In this document: piece after piece, positions 22,285 through 29,558 of the stretch | How the letters are laid out: each line of letters begins with the position of its first letter | How positions within the stretch are numbered: position 1 is the stretch's first letter | NCBI GenBank assembly: GCA_900553255.1 | Contig: USCI01000016.1 | Span: 1 to 33,462, forward strand | Source of the DNA: an uncultured Oscillospiraceae bacterium | GTDB lineage: Bacteria; Bacillota; Clostridia; Oscillospirales; Acutalibacteraceae | Direction of reading: 5' to 3' | Length of the DNA: 33,462 nt | The notes under the pieces: generated by a model | Database searches by the model: none | Told to the model about the DNA's origin: nothing | What the model saw: only the letters and a program-made list of their open reading frames with translations | Made by a program: the position numbers and the translations under genes

Positions 22285-23547
22285 ATGCTGCTCCGGCTCC
22301 GGCGGAAATTCGTGCTCATCAATATGGTGTTCGCCGCTTCGGTGCTGCTGTGCGTGTTCGCCGCGGTGTGCGTGAGCACCTACCGCTCCGCCCGCTCGGA
22401 TGTGGATCGGACGCTCGAGCAGGCGCTCGACGAACGACGCGGGGAGCAGGTGCCGCCGGCCGGCCAGCTGCCGGACGGCCAGCTGCCGGACGATGCCAGG
22501 CGCGGGGAAACCCCGCCGAAAAACTGGATGCTGTATTATACGGTGATGGTGAATACCGAAAACGATACGGTCACGGTGCTGCAGTCGGGTGCCGGCTTCA
22601 CGGATGAGGAGCTGACCGCGGCGGCACAGAAGGTGATCGCCGGCGGCAAAACGGAGGGGCGGCTGCGCGAGGAGGCGCTGTACTATGCGCGACGGGATGT
22701 GCGCGGCGGCACCCGGGTCGCTTTTGTGGAGGCCTCCTATCTCACCGAATCCATACGCCGGCTGCTGTGGCAGTCGGCGGCCATCGGGGCGGTCAGCCTG
22801 CTGGCTTTTTTCGCCATCAGCGTGTTTCTCGCGCGCTGGGCGCTGCGGCCGGTGGAACGTGCGTGGCTCCAGCAGCGGCGTTTTGTCGCGGATGCGTCAC
22901 ACGAGCTGAAAACCCCGCTGACCGTCATTCTGGCCAACAACAATATCCTGCTCAGCCATCCGGAGCAACGGGTGGAAACGCAGAAGCAGTGGCTGGAGAG
23001 CACCGGCGAGGAGGCACAGCACATGCGCCGCCTGGTGGACGACCTGCTGTTCCTCGCCAAATCCGACGCCGAGGAACGGCCGTCGGTGCGGGAGCCGGTG
23101 GATCTCAGCGACCTGGTGTACAGCGTGCTGCTGCCGTTCGAGCCGGTCGCCTATGAAAAACAGGTGGCGCTGGAGGCACAGGTTGCCCCGGACATCACGG
23201 TTACCGGCGATCCGACCGCGCTGCGCCAGCTGGTGCACATCCTGCTGGACAACGCGTGCAAGTATGCCGGTACGGGTGGGCGTGTGGTGCTTACCCTGGA
23301 ACGGCAGGCGGGGAGCGCGGTGCTGCGGGTGAGCAACACCGGCACACCGATCCCGCCGGAGGATCTGCCGCATGTGTTTGAGCGGTTTTACCGCGCGGAC
23401 AAGGCCCGCACCAGAGAGGGCGGCTATGGGCTCGGCCTCGCGATCGCCAAAAGCATTATGGACCGGCAGGGCGGCTCCCTTACGGCTGCCAGCGATGCGG
23501 AAAACGGTACCGTGTTCACTGCCGTGATCCCGGTCTCCCGGCATTGA
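22285..23547 (+). CDS. Sensor histidine kinase partner of the response regulator
   Basis: A 420-residue membrane kinase with one helix at ~9-31, an extracellular loop (~32-160) and a second helix (~163-185). The dimerisation domain has DASHELKTPLT (His206), and the ATPase domain has LLDNACKYA, NTGTPIPPEDLPHVFERFYR and GYGLGLAI. The loop has no known sensor fold and contains a duplicated QLPDG segment encoded by a 15-bp tandem repeat (22462-22491). I chose the ATG at 22285 because GGAGGGGG sits just before it. An ATG at 22240, right after the regulator stop, would add 15 basic residues and cannot be excluded. The signal it senses is unknown. Confidence 0.95.
   Translation: MLLRLRRKFVLINMVFAASVLLCVFAAVCVSTYRSARSDVDRTLEQALDERRGEQVPPAGQLPDGQLPDDARRGETPPKNWMLYYTVMVNTENDTVTVLQSGAGFTDEELTAAAQKVIAGGKTEGRLREEALYYARRDVRGGTRVAFVEASYLTESIRRLLWQSAAIGAVSLLAFFAISVFLARWALRPVERAWLQQRRFVADASHELKTPLTVILANNNILLSHPEQRVETQKQWLESTGEEAQHMRRLVDDLLFLAKSDAEERPSVREPVDLSDLVYSVLLPFEPVAYEKQVALEAQVAPDITVTGDPTALRQLVHILLDNACKYAGTGGRVVLTLERQAGSAVLRVSNTGTPIPPEDLPHVFERFYRADKARTREGGYGLGLAIAKSIMDRQGGSLTAASDAENGTVFTAVIPVSRH
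22462..22491 (+). repeat. 15-bp tandem duplication inside the histidine kinase gene
   Basis: GGCCAGCTGCCGGAC occurs twice head to tail. It encodes a repeated Gly-Gln-Leu-Pro-Asp in the extracellular loop of the kinase. It is in frame, so it changes only loop length. Confidence 0.85.
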
Positions 23548-23609
23548 GCGGGCGGCGTTCCGTGCGTCCGGGGCGGCCGAAAAGGGCCGGGGTACAGATA
23601 TGACAAAAG

Positions 23610-23640
23610 GGGGTGCTGCAAAAAAATTGCAGCACCCCCG
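23610..23640 (-). terminator. Hairpin between the histidine kinase and the small membrane protein gene
   Basis: A 13-bp perfect stem (GGGGGTGCTGCAA against TTGCAGCACCCCC) with an A5 loop. Read on the minus strand it is followed by CTTTTGTC, so it mainly serves the minus-strand operon. It could also limit plus-strand read-through. Confidence 0.75.
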
Positions 23641-23695
23641 AAATCCGTCTGCAGGCTGTGGAAGGCGGCCTGTTGTCGCTGAAGGATGCGCCGCC

Positions 23696-24013
23696 CTAAC
23701 GCCACTGCATGAAGAGATACCAAAGGATGACGAGGATGAGGCTTGCCGTCAGCATAAACAGCAGGTACGACAGCCGCGTCCACCGCGTTTCCATCCTGCG
23801 CGCCCGGAACAGGGAGAGCGCGAAAACCGCCGCCGCGATACAGCCCCAGAACAGCAGGGTAAAGGCGTTGGCGTTAAACGCGTTTTCCGAGCAGCCGCAT
23901 CCGAGCCATTTTACGATCACCAGCGTGTTGAGCAGCGAGTAGGGAAGATACAGAACCGGGAAAAGCAAAAGCGGCCAGAACAGGGAAAAGGTGTTTTTTA
24001 CTTTGCCCCGCAT
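23696..24013 (-). CDS. Small integral membrane protein of unknown function (105 residues)
   Basis: I do not recognise the family. Three hydrophobic segments (about 9-34, 50-68 and 80-102) suggest three membrane helices, and Arg/Lys-rich links suggest a cytosolic loop near 69-79 (RARRMETRWTR). A CGCSE motif lies in the first loop. The ribosome binding site GGAGGCGA precedes the ATG. It follows the von Willebrand-domain lipoprotein gene by 84 bases on the same strand. It is therefore probably the last gene of the sigma/anti-sigma module, ending at the hairpin at 23610. Confidence 0.75.
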   Translation of the reverse strand: MRGKVKNTFSLFWPLLLFPVLYLPYSLLNTLVIVKWLGCGCSENAFNANAFTLLFWGCIAAAVFALSLFRARRMETRWTRLSYLLFMLTASLILVILWYLFMQWR

Positions 24014-24097
24014 TGGGAAATCGCCTCCTTGATTCGTATCGGATTCCGCAGAAAACCGCCTTGCGTTCGGTCGCGTTTTGGCGGGCTGCCCATATGA

Positions 24098-25597
24098 TCA
24101 GCCGCGAGCCACCCGCTTATAGGTGTTGAGCAGCGCCAGGAATTCCTGCCGGTAGCCTCCCGGGTCACGGCCCAGGCTGCCCTCCGCGAGCTGCATCACC
24201 GATTCGAGCGTGGCTTCTCCGGTGTATTCCGAGCCGCGCAGCAGATGCCCGAACGCTGCGACCGCGCACGCAAACCGGAAATCGTCCGTGTTTTCGCCGG
24301 ACATGGTATCCAGCGTCTCTTTGGTGAACAACTGGCTTTCGTCCCCGTCCGGCTCCTTATAGCGGATGTGTACCGCAAACGGGTTATCCGCCGTTTTGCC
24401 CTGCTCGGTCAGCTCGATCTCAAAGAGCGCTGCCACGTCGGTGCCCGCACCGATCTCCCCGGCATCCTTGGTATCGTCTGCAAAATCCTCATTGCTCAGC
24501 ATCCGGTTTTCATACCCGATCAGCCGGTAGCTCTTGATCAGTTCGGGATCGAACACCACCTGCGCCTTGACGTCCTTCGCGACGGTGAACAGGTTGCTGC
24601 CCAGCTCCTCGACCAGCACTTTTTTGGCCGTCTGCACCGAATCGATGTACGCCTGGTTGCCGTTGCCGTTTTTCGCCAGCGTCTCCATCACGTCGTCCCG
24701 GAGGTTGCCGGTGCCGAAGCCGAGCACGCTCAGGTACACCCCGCTGTCCCGCTTTTCGGCGATAAATTCCGCCAGCTGGTCGGTGTCGGAAATGCCGACG
24801 TTGAAATCGCCGTCGGTCGCGAGGATCACCCGGTTGTTGCCGTCTTCACGGAAATTTTTCTGCGCAAGCGCATAGGCGGTGCGGATGCCGTCCGCGCCGG
24901 CGGTGGAGCCGCTGGCCGTCAGGCTGTGGATAGCGTCGAGGATCTGCTCCTTGTCCGCGCCGCTGCAGCTGTCGAGCACCACCGCGGAGCTGCCGGCATA
25001 GGTGACGATGGATACCCGGTCGTCCTCGCCGAGCGTTTCGACCAGCAGGCTGAACGCGCTTTTGAGCAGCGGCAGCTTGTCGAACGAATCCATTGATCCG
25101 GAGGTGTCGATCAGGAAGGTCAGGTTGCTCGGCCCGAGCCCTTCCTTGTCGATCTCCGGCGTTTTTACCCGGATAAATGCCATCTGCTTGTCGCTGTGGA
25201 AGGGGGACGGCCCGACCTCGGTGTACACCGCGAAGGGGGCGCCGTCCGGCTCGAGCGGGGTCTCATAGCGGAAATAGTTGATCAGCTCTTCGGTGCGCAC
25301 CGCATCCTTGGGGGGCAGGCTGCCGGTGTTCAGATAGCGGGTGACGTTGCTGTAGGACGCGGTGTCCACCTTCAGGGAAAAGGTGATGGTGGATTCCTCC
25401 GACGCCGCGATTTCCGGATTCTCGATGATCTCCTGATAGGTTTCTCCTGCGGTGCCCTCTTCGATATCACAGGAAGGGTATATGCCGTCGGCATTCCCCG
25501 GGGCCATCTCCCCGCCGCTTTTTGCCATCGAGCATCCGCTGAGCAGCAGTGCCGCCGCCAGCGGCAGCGAAAGCAGGCCGGATATTTTTCGTTTCAT
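24098..25597 (-). CDS. von Willebrand factor A domain lipoprotein (YfbK-like)
   Basis: A 499-residue protein with a clean lipoprotein signal (LLLSGC, Cys22). An N-terminal vWA-associated domain (~70-135) contains FSLKVDTASYSNVTRYLNTG and AVRTEELINYFRY. The vWA domain (~157-330) has a full metal-ion site: DTSGS (Asp164, Ser166, Ser168), the Thr in GSTAGADGI, and ATDGD. A C-terminal DUF3520-like part runs to the end (ELTEQGKTADNPFAVHIRYKEPDG). The organisation matches E. coli YfbK and its many Firmicute relatives. It is exported and anchored outside, and probably makes metal-dependent protein contacts. It lies downstream of a sigma/anti-sigma pair, so it may be its main output. GGAGGAGG precedes the ATG. 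Confidence 0.93.
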   Translation of the reverse strand: MKRKISGLLSLPLAAALLLSGCSMAKSGGEMAPGNADGIYPSCDIEEGTAGETYQEIIENPEIAASEESTITFSLKVDTASYSNVTRYLNTGSLPPKDAVRTEELINYFRYETPLEPDGAPFAVYTEVGPSPFHSDKQMAFIRVKTPEIDKEGLGPSNLTFLIDTSGSMDSFDKLPLLKSAFSLLVETLGEDDRVSIVTYAGSSAVVLDSCSGADKEQILDAIHSLTASGSTAGADGIRTAYALAQKNFREDGNNRVILATDGDFNVGISDTDQLAEFIAEKRDSGVYLSVLGFGTGNLRDDVMETLAKNGNGNQAYIDSVQTAKKVLVEELGSNLFTVAKDVKAQVVFDPELIKSYRLIGYENRMLSNEDFADDTKDAGEIGAGTDVAALFEIELTEQGKTADNPFAVHIRYKEPDGDESQLFTKETLDTMSGENTDDFRFACAVAAFGHLLRGSEYTGEATLESVMQLAEGSLGRDPGGYRQEFLALLNTYKRVARG

Positions 25598-25692
25598 GTG
25601 TCATGCCTCCTCCATAATGCGTTTTTGTTTGCCGTTCTATAAAGGAGAACCGGGAAACGCAGAGGAATGTTACAGCTCCGCGGAAAAAATTT

Positions 25693-26295
25693 TTACAGGA
25701 TCTGCCGGCCGAGTGCCACCAGCGTATCCAGCTCGTACCGGCAGGAGAGGGTGTAGGTGATCCCGCCGGCCGAAAAGGTCAGCAGATTATAGTCGCGGGT
25801 GCGGCGGGCATAGGCGGTGCTGCCGTCGATGGTAAGCGGCGAAAACCCGTCCGGCGCTTCAAATGTCTCGGCCGGCTCCATCACCAGCACCACATCGTCC
25901 TGTGCGTCATCCCGCAGCGTATACACGCTCTGGCCGTTGTCATATTCCGATGACGCCACCCGCAGATTGTCCGGCAGCGTAAAGGTCAGCGGCAGCAGGG
26001 TGTCGGTATCGATCGCCGGCCGGGAGATGCCGCCCGCCGGCGGCGGGCTGTCGAGGCTCTGCAGCAGCCGGGGCAGAAGGCCCACCACCAGAAGCAGCGC
26101 GGCTGCGGCTGCCGCTGCGCCGGATATCCAGCCTACGGCGGCCCGTTTGCGCTGCCGGGCGTGCACCCGGCGGTCGAGCCGCGGGGTCAGCACGGGAGGC
26201 TGCTGCGCCAGCTCCTGCCGGTACTGCGCGCCCTCCCGCTCGATATAGCGTTCGGCGAGCTCCTTGTAGAAGCGTTCCTCATCCTTTGGCTTCAA
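25693..26295 (-). CDS. Probable anti-sigma factor, single-pass membrane protein
   Basis: A 200-residue protein that starts with TTG, with GGAGGG eight bases upstream and inside the sigma-factor gene; the two overlap by 17 bases. Residues 1-50 are charged and cytosolic, ~55-78 form one Ala/Leu-rich membrane helix, and the rest (~80-200) is extracellular. The outer part (LPDNLRVASSEYDNGQSVYTLRDD... LLTFSAGGITYTLSCRYELDTLVALGRQIL) resembles the DUF4367-type domain of Firmicute anti-sigma factors. I see no HxxxCxxC zinc motif. The role is inferred mainly from topology and from the coupled sigma gene. Confidence 0.75.
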   Translation of the reverse strand: MKPKDEERFYKELAERYIEREGAQYRQELAQQPPVLTPRLDRRVHARQRKRAAVGWISGAAAAAAALLLVVGLLPRLLQSLDSPPPAGGISRPAIDTDTLLPLTFTLPDNLRVASSEYDNGQSVYTLRDDAQDDVVLVMEPAETFEAPDGFSPLTIDGSTAYARRTRDYNLLTFSAGGITYTLSCRYELDTLVALGRQIL

Positions 26296-26827
26296 CCGTA
26301 TATCCCTCCTTGGCCAGCAGAGCGGCGATTTTTTTCTTTGCCCGGTACAGCCGGACGTTGACGTTGTTTTCGGTGATCCCCAGCAGCCTGCCGATGGTTT
26401 TGTGCGGCAGGTCGTAGGCGTATTTGAGCAGGAAAACGCTGCGCAGCTCCTCGTTCAGGCCGTCCATCAGCGCGAGCATCCGTTCGGCCGATACCGCCGC
26501 GAGCACGTGTTCCTCCAGGTTAAAGCCGTCCGGCTGCTCCTCATCCGGCAGCTCGGCCGGCTGACGGCGCTCCTTTTGCAGCAGGGTCAGCGCGGTGTTG
26601 CGGGTGATGGTCGCCACAAACGCCAGGCAGCGGTTGGAGGCCGGATCCTCGATTTTGCGCATGTTTTTGTAAATGCGGATGAAGGCCTCGCTGACTGCAT
26701 CCTCCGCGAGCATGGGGTCCCGCAGAATCCCGTAGGCCTTCTGCAGCATCAGACCCTTGTAATGGGTATAAATATACTCGAACGCATCCCCCTCCGCCGG
26801 GGAGGCAAATGCCAAAAACCACCACAC
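26279..26827 (-). CDS. ECF-like sigma-70 family RNA polymerase sigma factor
   Basis: About 182 residues from the proposed GTG at 26827, which has GGGGGTG eight bases upstream. The frame stays open to a TTG at 26917, but that part translates to implausible sequence and spans a possible promoter (TTGCAT/CATGAT), so I exclude it. Region 2 reads AFEYIYTHYKGLMLQKAYGILRDPMLAEDAVSEAFIRIYKNM and continues to NRCLAFVATITRNTALTLLQKE. Region 4 reads LNEELRSVFLLKYAYDLPHKTIGRLLGITENNVNVRLYRAKKKI. These fit group IV sigma factors. It is followed by the overlapping anti-sigma gene and the vWA lipoprotein, the usual self-contained signalling layout. The exact start is uncertain. Confidence 0.9.
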   Translation of the reverse strand: MWWFLAFASPAEGDAFEYIYTHYKGLMLQKAYGILRDPMLAEDAVSEAFIRIYKNMRKIEDPASNRCLAFVATITRNTALTLLQKERRQPAELPDEEQPDGFNLEEHVLAAVSAERMLALMDGLNEELRSVFLLKYAYDLPHKTIGRLLGITENNVNVRLYRAKKKIAALLAKEGYTVEAKG

Positions 26828-27017
26828 CGTGCGACACCCCCATATCGTCCCCTGTATACAAAACCCTTCCTCACGCCGGTTTATTACCATCATGACATAC
26901 AAAAACAAAAAATGCAATGAAAAACGGATGCAAGCATTTTCCTGAATGCCGTGTTATTCCCGCGGCATACTACTACCGGACGATTCAGCTTTTTGATCCG
27001 GAAAGGAAGGTTGCGCA

Positions 27018-27278
27018 ATGGACAATATACACGGCCGTCCGGTTGGCCCGGACGGCGAGGAGCTGTTTGACGAAATGTATCCGGTGGCATCGTCGATGGA
27101 ATGCACCGGGCTGATCCCCGCCGCACCGGCTGCACCCGCGGAGGTGGATTCCTACAGCGATATCTACGACATCCCGCTCGCCAAAAACGCAAAGGACGCC
27201 AATCATCATCTGCAGAACGTCACCGCTGCCGACACCCCTGCCCCGAAACAAAAGCGTAAAACCAAAAAGGGACGGTGA
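27018..27278 (+). CDS. Small hydrophilic protein of unknown function (86 residues)
   Basis: The ribosome binding site AAAGGAAGG lies seven bases before the ATG. The protein starts with DNIHGRPVGPDGEELFDEMYP, contains ECTGLIPAAPAAPAEVDSYSDIYDIP and ends in a basic KQKRKTKKGR tail. It has no signal peptide or membrane segment and looks disordered. I recall similar short proteins with ECTGLIP and SDIYDIP motifs in Clostridia but cannot assign a role. It is divergent from the sigma-factor gene and ends just before a hairpin. Confidence 0.7.
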   Translation: MDNIHGRPVGPDGEELFDEMYPVASSMECTGLIPAAPAAPAEVDSYSDIYDIPLAKNAKDANHHLQNVTAADTPAPKQKRKTKKGR

Positions 27279-27299
27279 ACGGGGACGTCCCGCGCAGGT

Positions 27300-27340
27300 A
27301 AAGGGAGCTGCTGCCAAAACCCTTGGCGGCAGCTCCCTTT
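27300..27340 (+). terminator. Terminator of the 86-residue gene
   Basis: AAAGGGAGCTGC/GCAGCTCCCTTT continues through one T-G pair to GCCAA/TTGGC, with loop AACCC. It lies 22 bases after the stop. The T-run is short (CCCTTTC). Confidence 0.7.
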
Positions 27341-27414
27341 CAAAATGCCCGGACACAGGTGGATGCCGGGCCTGCCCGCACAGCGGCCGTATACCACCGG
27401 GACATAGATTAATC

Positions 27415-27456
27415 AAAAAACGGCGTCGCTCCGGATAGGGAGCGACGCCGTTTTTT
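27415..27456. terminator. Strong bidirectional terminator downstream of the CBS-domain gene
   Basis: A6, a 12-bp GC-rich perfect stem (27421-27432 against 27439-27450), loop GGATAG, then T6. It can stop the minus-strand CBS-domain transcript and any plus-strand read-through. Confidence 0.92.
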
Positions 27457-27577
27457 GATGCGCTTGGCTTGAGCCCGGTTCTGCCGGGGGAAAGCCTGGT
27501 GACCGCCTTCCGAAGACAGGGGCACAGCAAACAGGAAACCGCGGGACACCGCTTTCCACCTGCACATAGGCCCTTGT
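27457..27577. other. Non-coding 3' region of the CBS-domain gene with secondary structure
   Basis: About 120 bases separate the stop at 27578 from the terminator. CAGG-AAA-CC-GCGG/CCGC-TTT-CCACCTG (about 27530-27562) makes a bulged hairpin, and CCCGG/CCGGG (about 27473-27488) makes another. I could not match the stretch to a known RNA family by eye. It may be a structured 3' UTR or a small RNA. Confidence 0.35.
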
Positions 27578-29023
27578 TTACGGGTTGTTTTGCTTCCCGT
27601 GGGTCTCTGCATCGGACGCTTTTGCGGCCCGGCCGTTTTCCTTCTCAGCTTTTTTGTCCGGCCTTTCCTTGCCTTCCTCCGGCTCTTCGGGCAGCGGGGT
27701 GACCTCCGCGTGGACACGGTCAATGCGGCGGTCCTCCACCTGCATCACCCGGAAGGTGACGTTTTCATAGGTGACCTCCGGCTGCTCCCCGTCGGCGGGG
27801 ATGCGGCCGAGCTGATCCATGATAAAGCCGGCAATGGTATCGTAATCGCCCTCCGGCAGCTTGACGCCGAGCAGCTCGCTGAGGTCTTCAATGCTCATCG
27901 AGCCGTCCACGTCGAAGGACGTTTCACTCAGCTGCGTAACCTCTTCTTCCTCATGGTCGAATTCGTCCTGGATGTTGCCCACAATGGATTCGAGCAGGTC
28001 CTCCATGCTCACGATACCGGCGACGCCGCCGTATTCATCCACCACGATGGCCATCTGGATATGCTTTTCGGTCATTTCGGAGAACAGCTCCCCGCAGCGC
28101 TTGGTGCCGGGGACGAAGTACGCCTCCCGCAGCAGATGGCGGATGGAAACGTCCTTCGGGATTTCCTGCCCCACATAGGGCAGCAGGTCCTTGATATACA
28201 GCAGGCCGATGACGTTGTCGATGTCGTCCTCGTATACCGGCAGGCGGGAATAGCCCTCCTCCACCCCGATGCGCAGGGCTTCGGCGATGCCGTCCTCGAT
28301 GTCGAGAGCGGCCACGTCGGTGCGAGGGGTCATGATGTCCTCGGCGGTGATGTCGTCGAATTCGAAGATGTTGTTGATCATTTCCTTCTGGACGCCCTCG
28401 ATGACGCCCTTTTCCTCGCCGACGTCCACCATCATGCGGATTTCCTCTTCGGTGACGTTTTCCTCATCCGCGTGCGGGTCGATGCCAAACAGGCGCACGA
28501 CCAGGTTGGTGGACAGCGACAGGAATTTGACAAACGGGCGGGTAATGATCGCCACGCCGCGCAGCACGCCGATAAAGGCAAAGGAGAGCGTTTCCGCCTT
28601 CTGCATGGCGATGCGCTTGGGCACCAGCTCACCGAACACCAGCGAAAAATAGGACATCAGGATGGTCACCACGACCACGCTGACATTCTGGATGATCGCG
28701 ATATGCGGTTCGAGCGCAGGCACCAGGCCGACAAACCAGCCGGCGAGCGGGCCGGCGAGCGACTGCGCGGCCGTCGCGGAGGTCAGGAACCCCGCCAGGG
28801 TGACGCCGATCTGGATGGTGGCGAGGAAGTTGGAGGAGTCCGCGGTGAGCTTGAGAACCTGTTTGGCCTTCTTGTGTCCGTCCTCCGCCATCTTGCGGAT
28901 TTTGGCATCGTTGAGTGAGATGATCGCGATTTCCGACGCCGCAAAAAAGGCATTGCAGAGGATCAGGACGATGAGCAAAAGGATTTCCAGCAGTAAATTA
29001 CCGTCGGGCGCAGGGTCAGGCAT
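27578..29023 (-). CDS. CNNM/CorC-type transporter with DUF21 and CBS domains
   Basis: A 481-residue protein. The ATG at 29023 has AAAGGGGA ten bases upstream; one seven codons earlier has no site. The DUF21 (CNNM) membrane domain covers ~5-200, with ASEIAIISLNDAKIRKM, SNFLATIQIGVTLAGFLTSATAAQS and SYFSLVFGELVPKRIAMQKAE. A CBS pair (~225-345) has EDIMTPRTDVAALD, YSRLPVYEDDIDNVIG, AIVVDEYGGVAGIVSMEDLLESIVG. A CorC/HlyC domain (~365-445) and a charged tail end it. Relatives export Mg or related divalent cations and are gated by ATP binding at the CBS domains. The older hemolysin label is not supported by mechanism. It is divergent from the pyruvate:ferredoxin oxidoreductase gene. Confidence 0.95.
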   Translation of the reverse strand: MPDPAPDGNLLLEILLLIVLILCNAFFAASEIAIISLNDAKIRKMAEDGHKKAKQVLKLTADSSNFLATIQIGVTLAGFLTSATAAQSLAGPLAGWFVGLVPALEPHIAIIQNVSVVVVTILMSYFSLVFGELVPKRIAMQKAETLSFAFIGVLRGVAIITRPFVKFLSLSTNLVVRLFGIDPHADEENVTEEEIRMMVDVGEEKGVIEGVQKEMINNIFEFDDITAEDIMTPRTDVAALDIEDGIAEALRIGVEEGYSRLPVYEDDIDNVIGLLYIKDLLPYVGQEIPKDVSIRHLLREAYFVPGTKRCGELFSEMTEKHIQMAIVVDEYGGVAGIVSMEDLLESIVGNIQDEFDHEEEEVTQLSETSFDVDGSMSIEDLSELLGVKLPEGDYDTIAGFIMDQLGRIPADGEQPEVTYENVTFRVMQVEDRRIDRVHAEVTPLPEEPEEGKERPDKKAEKENGRAAKASDAETHGKQNNP

Positions 29024-29166
29024 TAGGATGTGTTCCCCTTTCATTTTTCGGGCGGCAGGCCGTCCTTTTTTGGCAAGCAGAAACCAGGAGCCGCCGCCGG
29101 ATTTTTCCGCGCGGATTCGGCCGCCTCTGCTTTGGGGCGTAAAACCGCCCAAAAAGTATAATACTA

Positions 29167-29195
29167 ATAATATCGGCAATCCGGCCGCTTGTCAA
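29167..29195 (-). promoter_or_regulatory. Promoter of the CBS-domain gene
   Basis: On the minus strand, TTGACA (29195-29190), 17 bases and TATTAT (29172-29167), 11 of 12 consensus positions. The leader to the ATG at 29023 would be about 137 bases. Confidence 0.85.
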
Positions 29196-29372
29196 ATCTT
29201 TTTGCGGCCGAATTCCCGGCGCAGGGAGTGAAAAAACCAAGAAGCGGTGCGATTTGACGCGCTGCCGGAACCCACGTCGGAAATGCCCCCGTTTTTGCCG
29301 CTTTTCGCAGCTTTTTGAAAATGTCTCTGAAATTCCGTGACAATTAGGGGTGAAAATGAGATGATTTTTTCC

Positions 29373-29402
29373 TTTACAACGACGGGCGGAAAGTGGTAGT
29401 AT
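29373..29402 (+). promoter_or_regulatory. Likely promoter of the pyruvate:ferredoxin oxidoreductase gene
   Basis: TTTACA (29373-29378), an 18-base spacer and TAGTAT (29397-29402), with an overlapping TATAGT at 29400. The resulting leader is about 150 bases. It contains hairpins CCGGCT/AGCCGG (29452-29469) and CGGACA/TGTCCG (29495-29511). The 535-base divergent region contains no gene that I can support. Confidence 0.55.
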
Positions 29403-29558
29403 AGTAAAAGCGCGGAATATGTCTTTTGGGATGAGCAGGATCGGATGCGGCCCGGCTCCGGACAGCCGGTTCCCGCGCCGTTTGCCATGTGCTGCGGACA
29501 GGCCGTGTCCGATTCTGTTCATCCTAACATTCTAATCCTAAAAGGAGGACAATATTCA

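Noticed and set aside
26828..26917. Extended N-terminus of the sigma factor from TTG at 26917
   Set aside because: The extra 30 residues resemble no sigma factor, the TTG has no ribosome binding site, and it coincides with a possible -35 box.
27457..27577. SRP RNA, 6S RNA or RNase P RNA in the stretch after the CBS gene
   Set aside because: Some short strings look similar, but the SRP tip (GGAAG...GCAG pairing), RNase P core and 6S bubble layout are not there, and the stretch is too short for RNase P.
27578..29023. Hemolysin / virulence factor reading of the CBS-domain protein
   Set aside because: The name is historical; the DUF21-CBS-CorC layout is that of a cation transporter, with nothing toxin-like.
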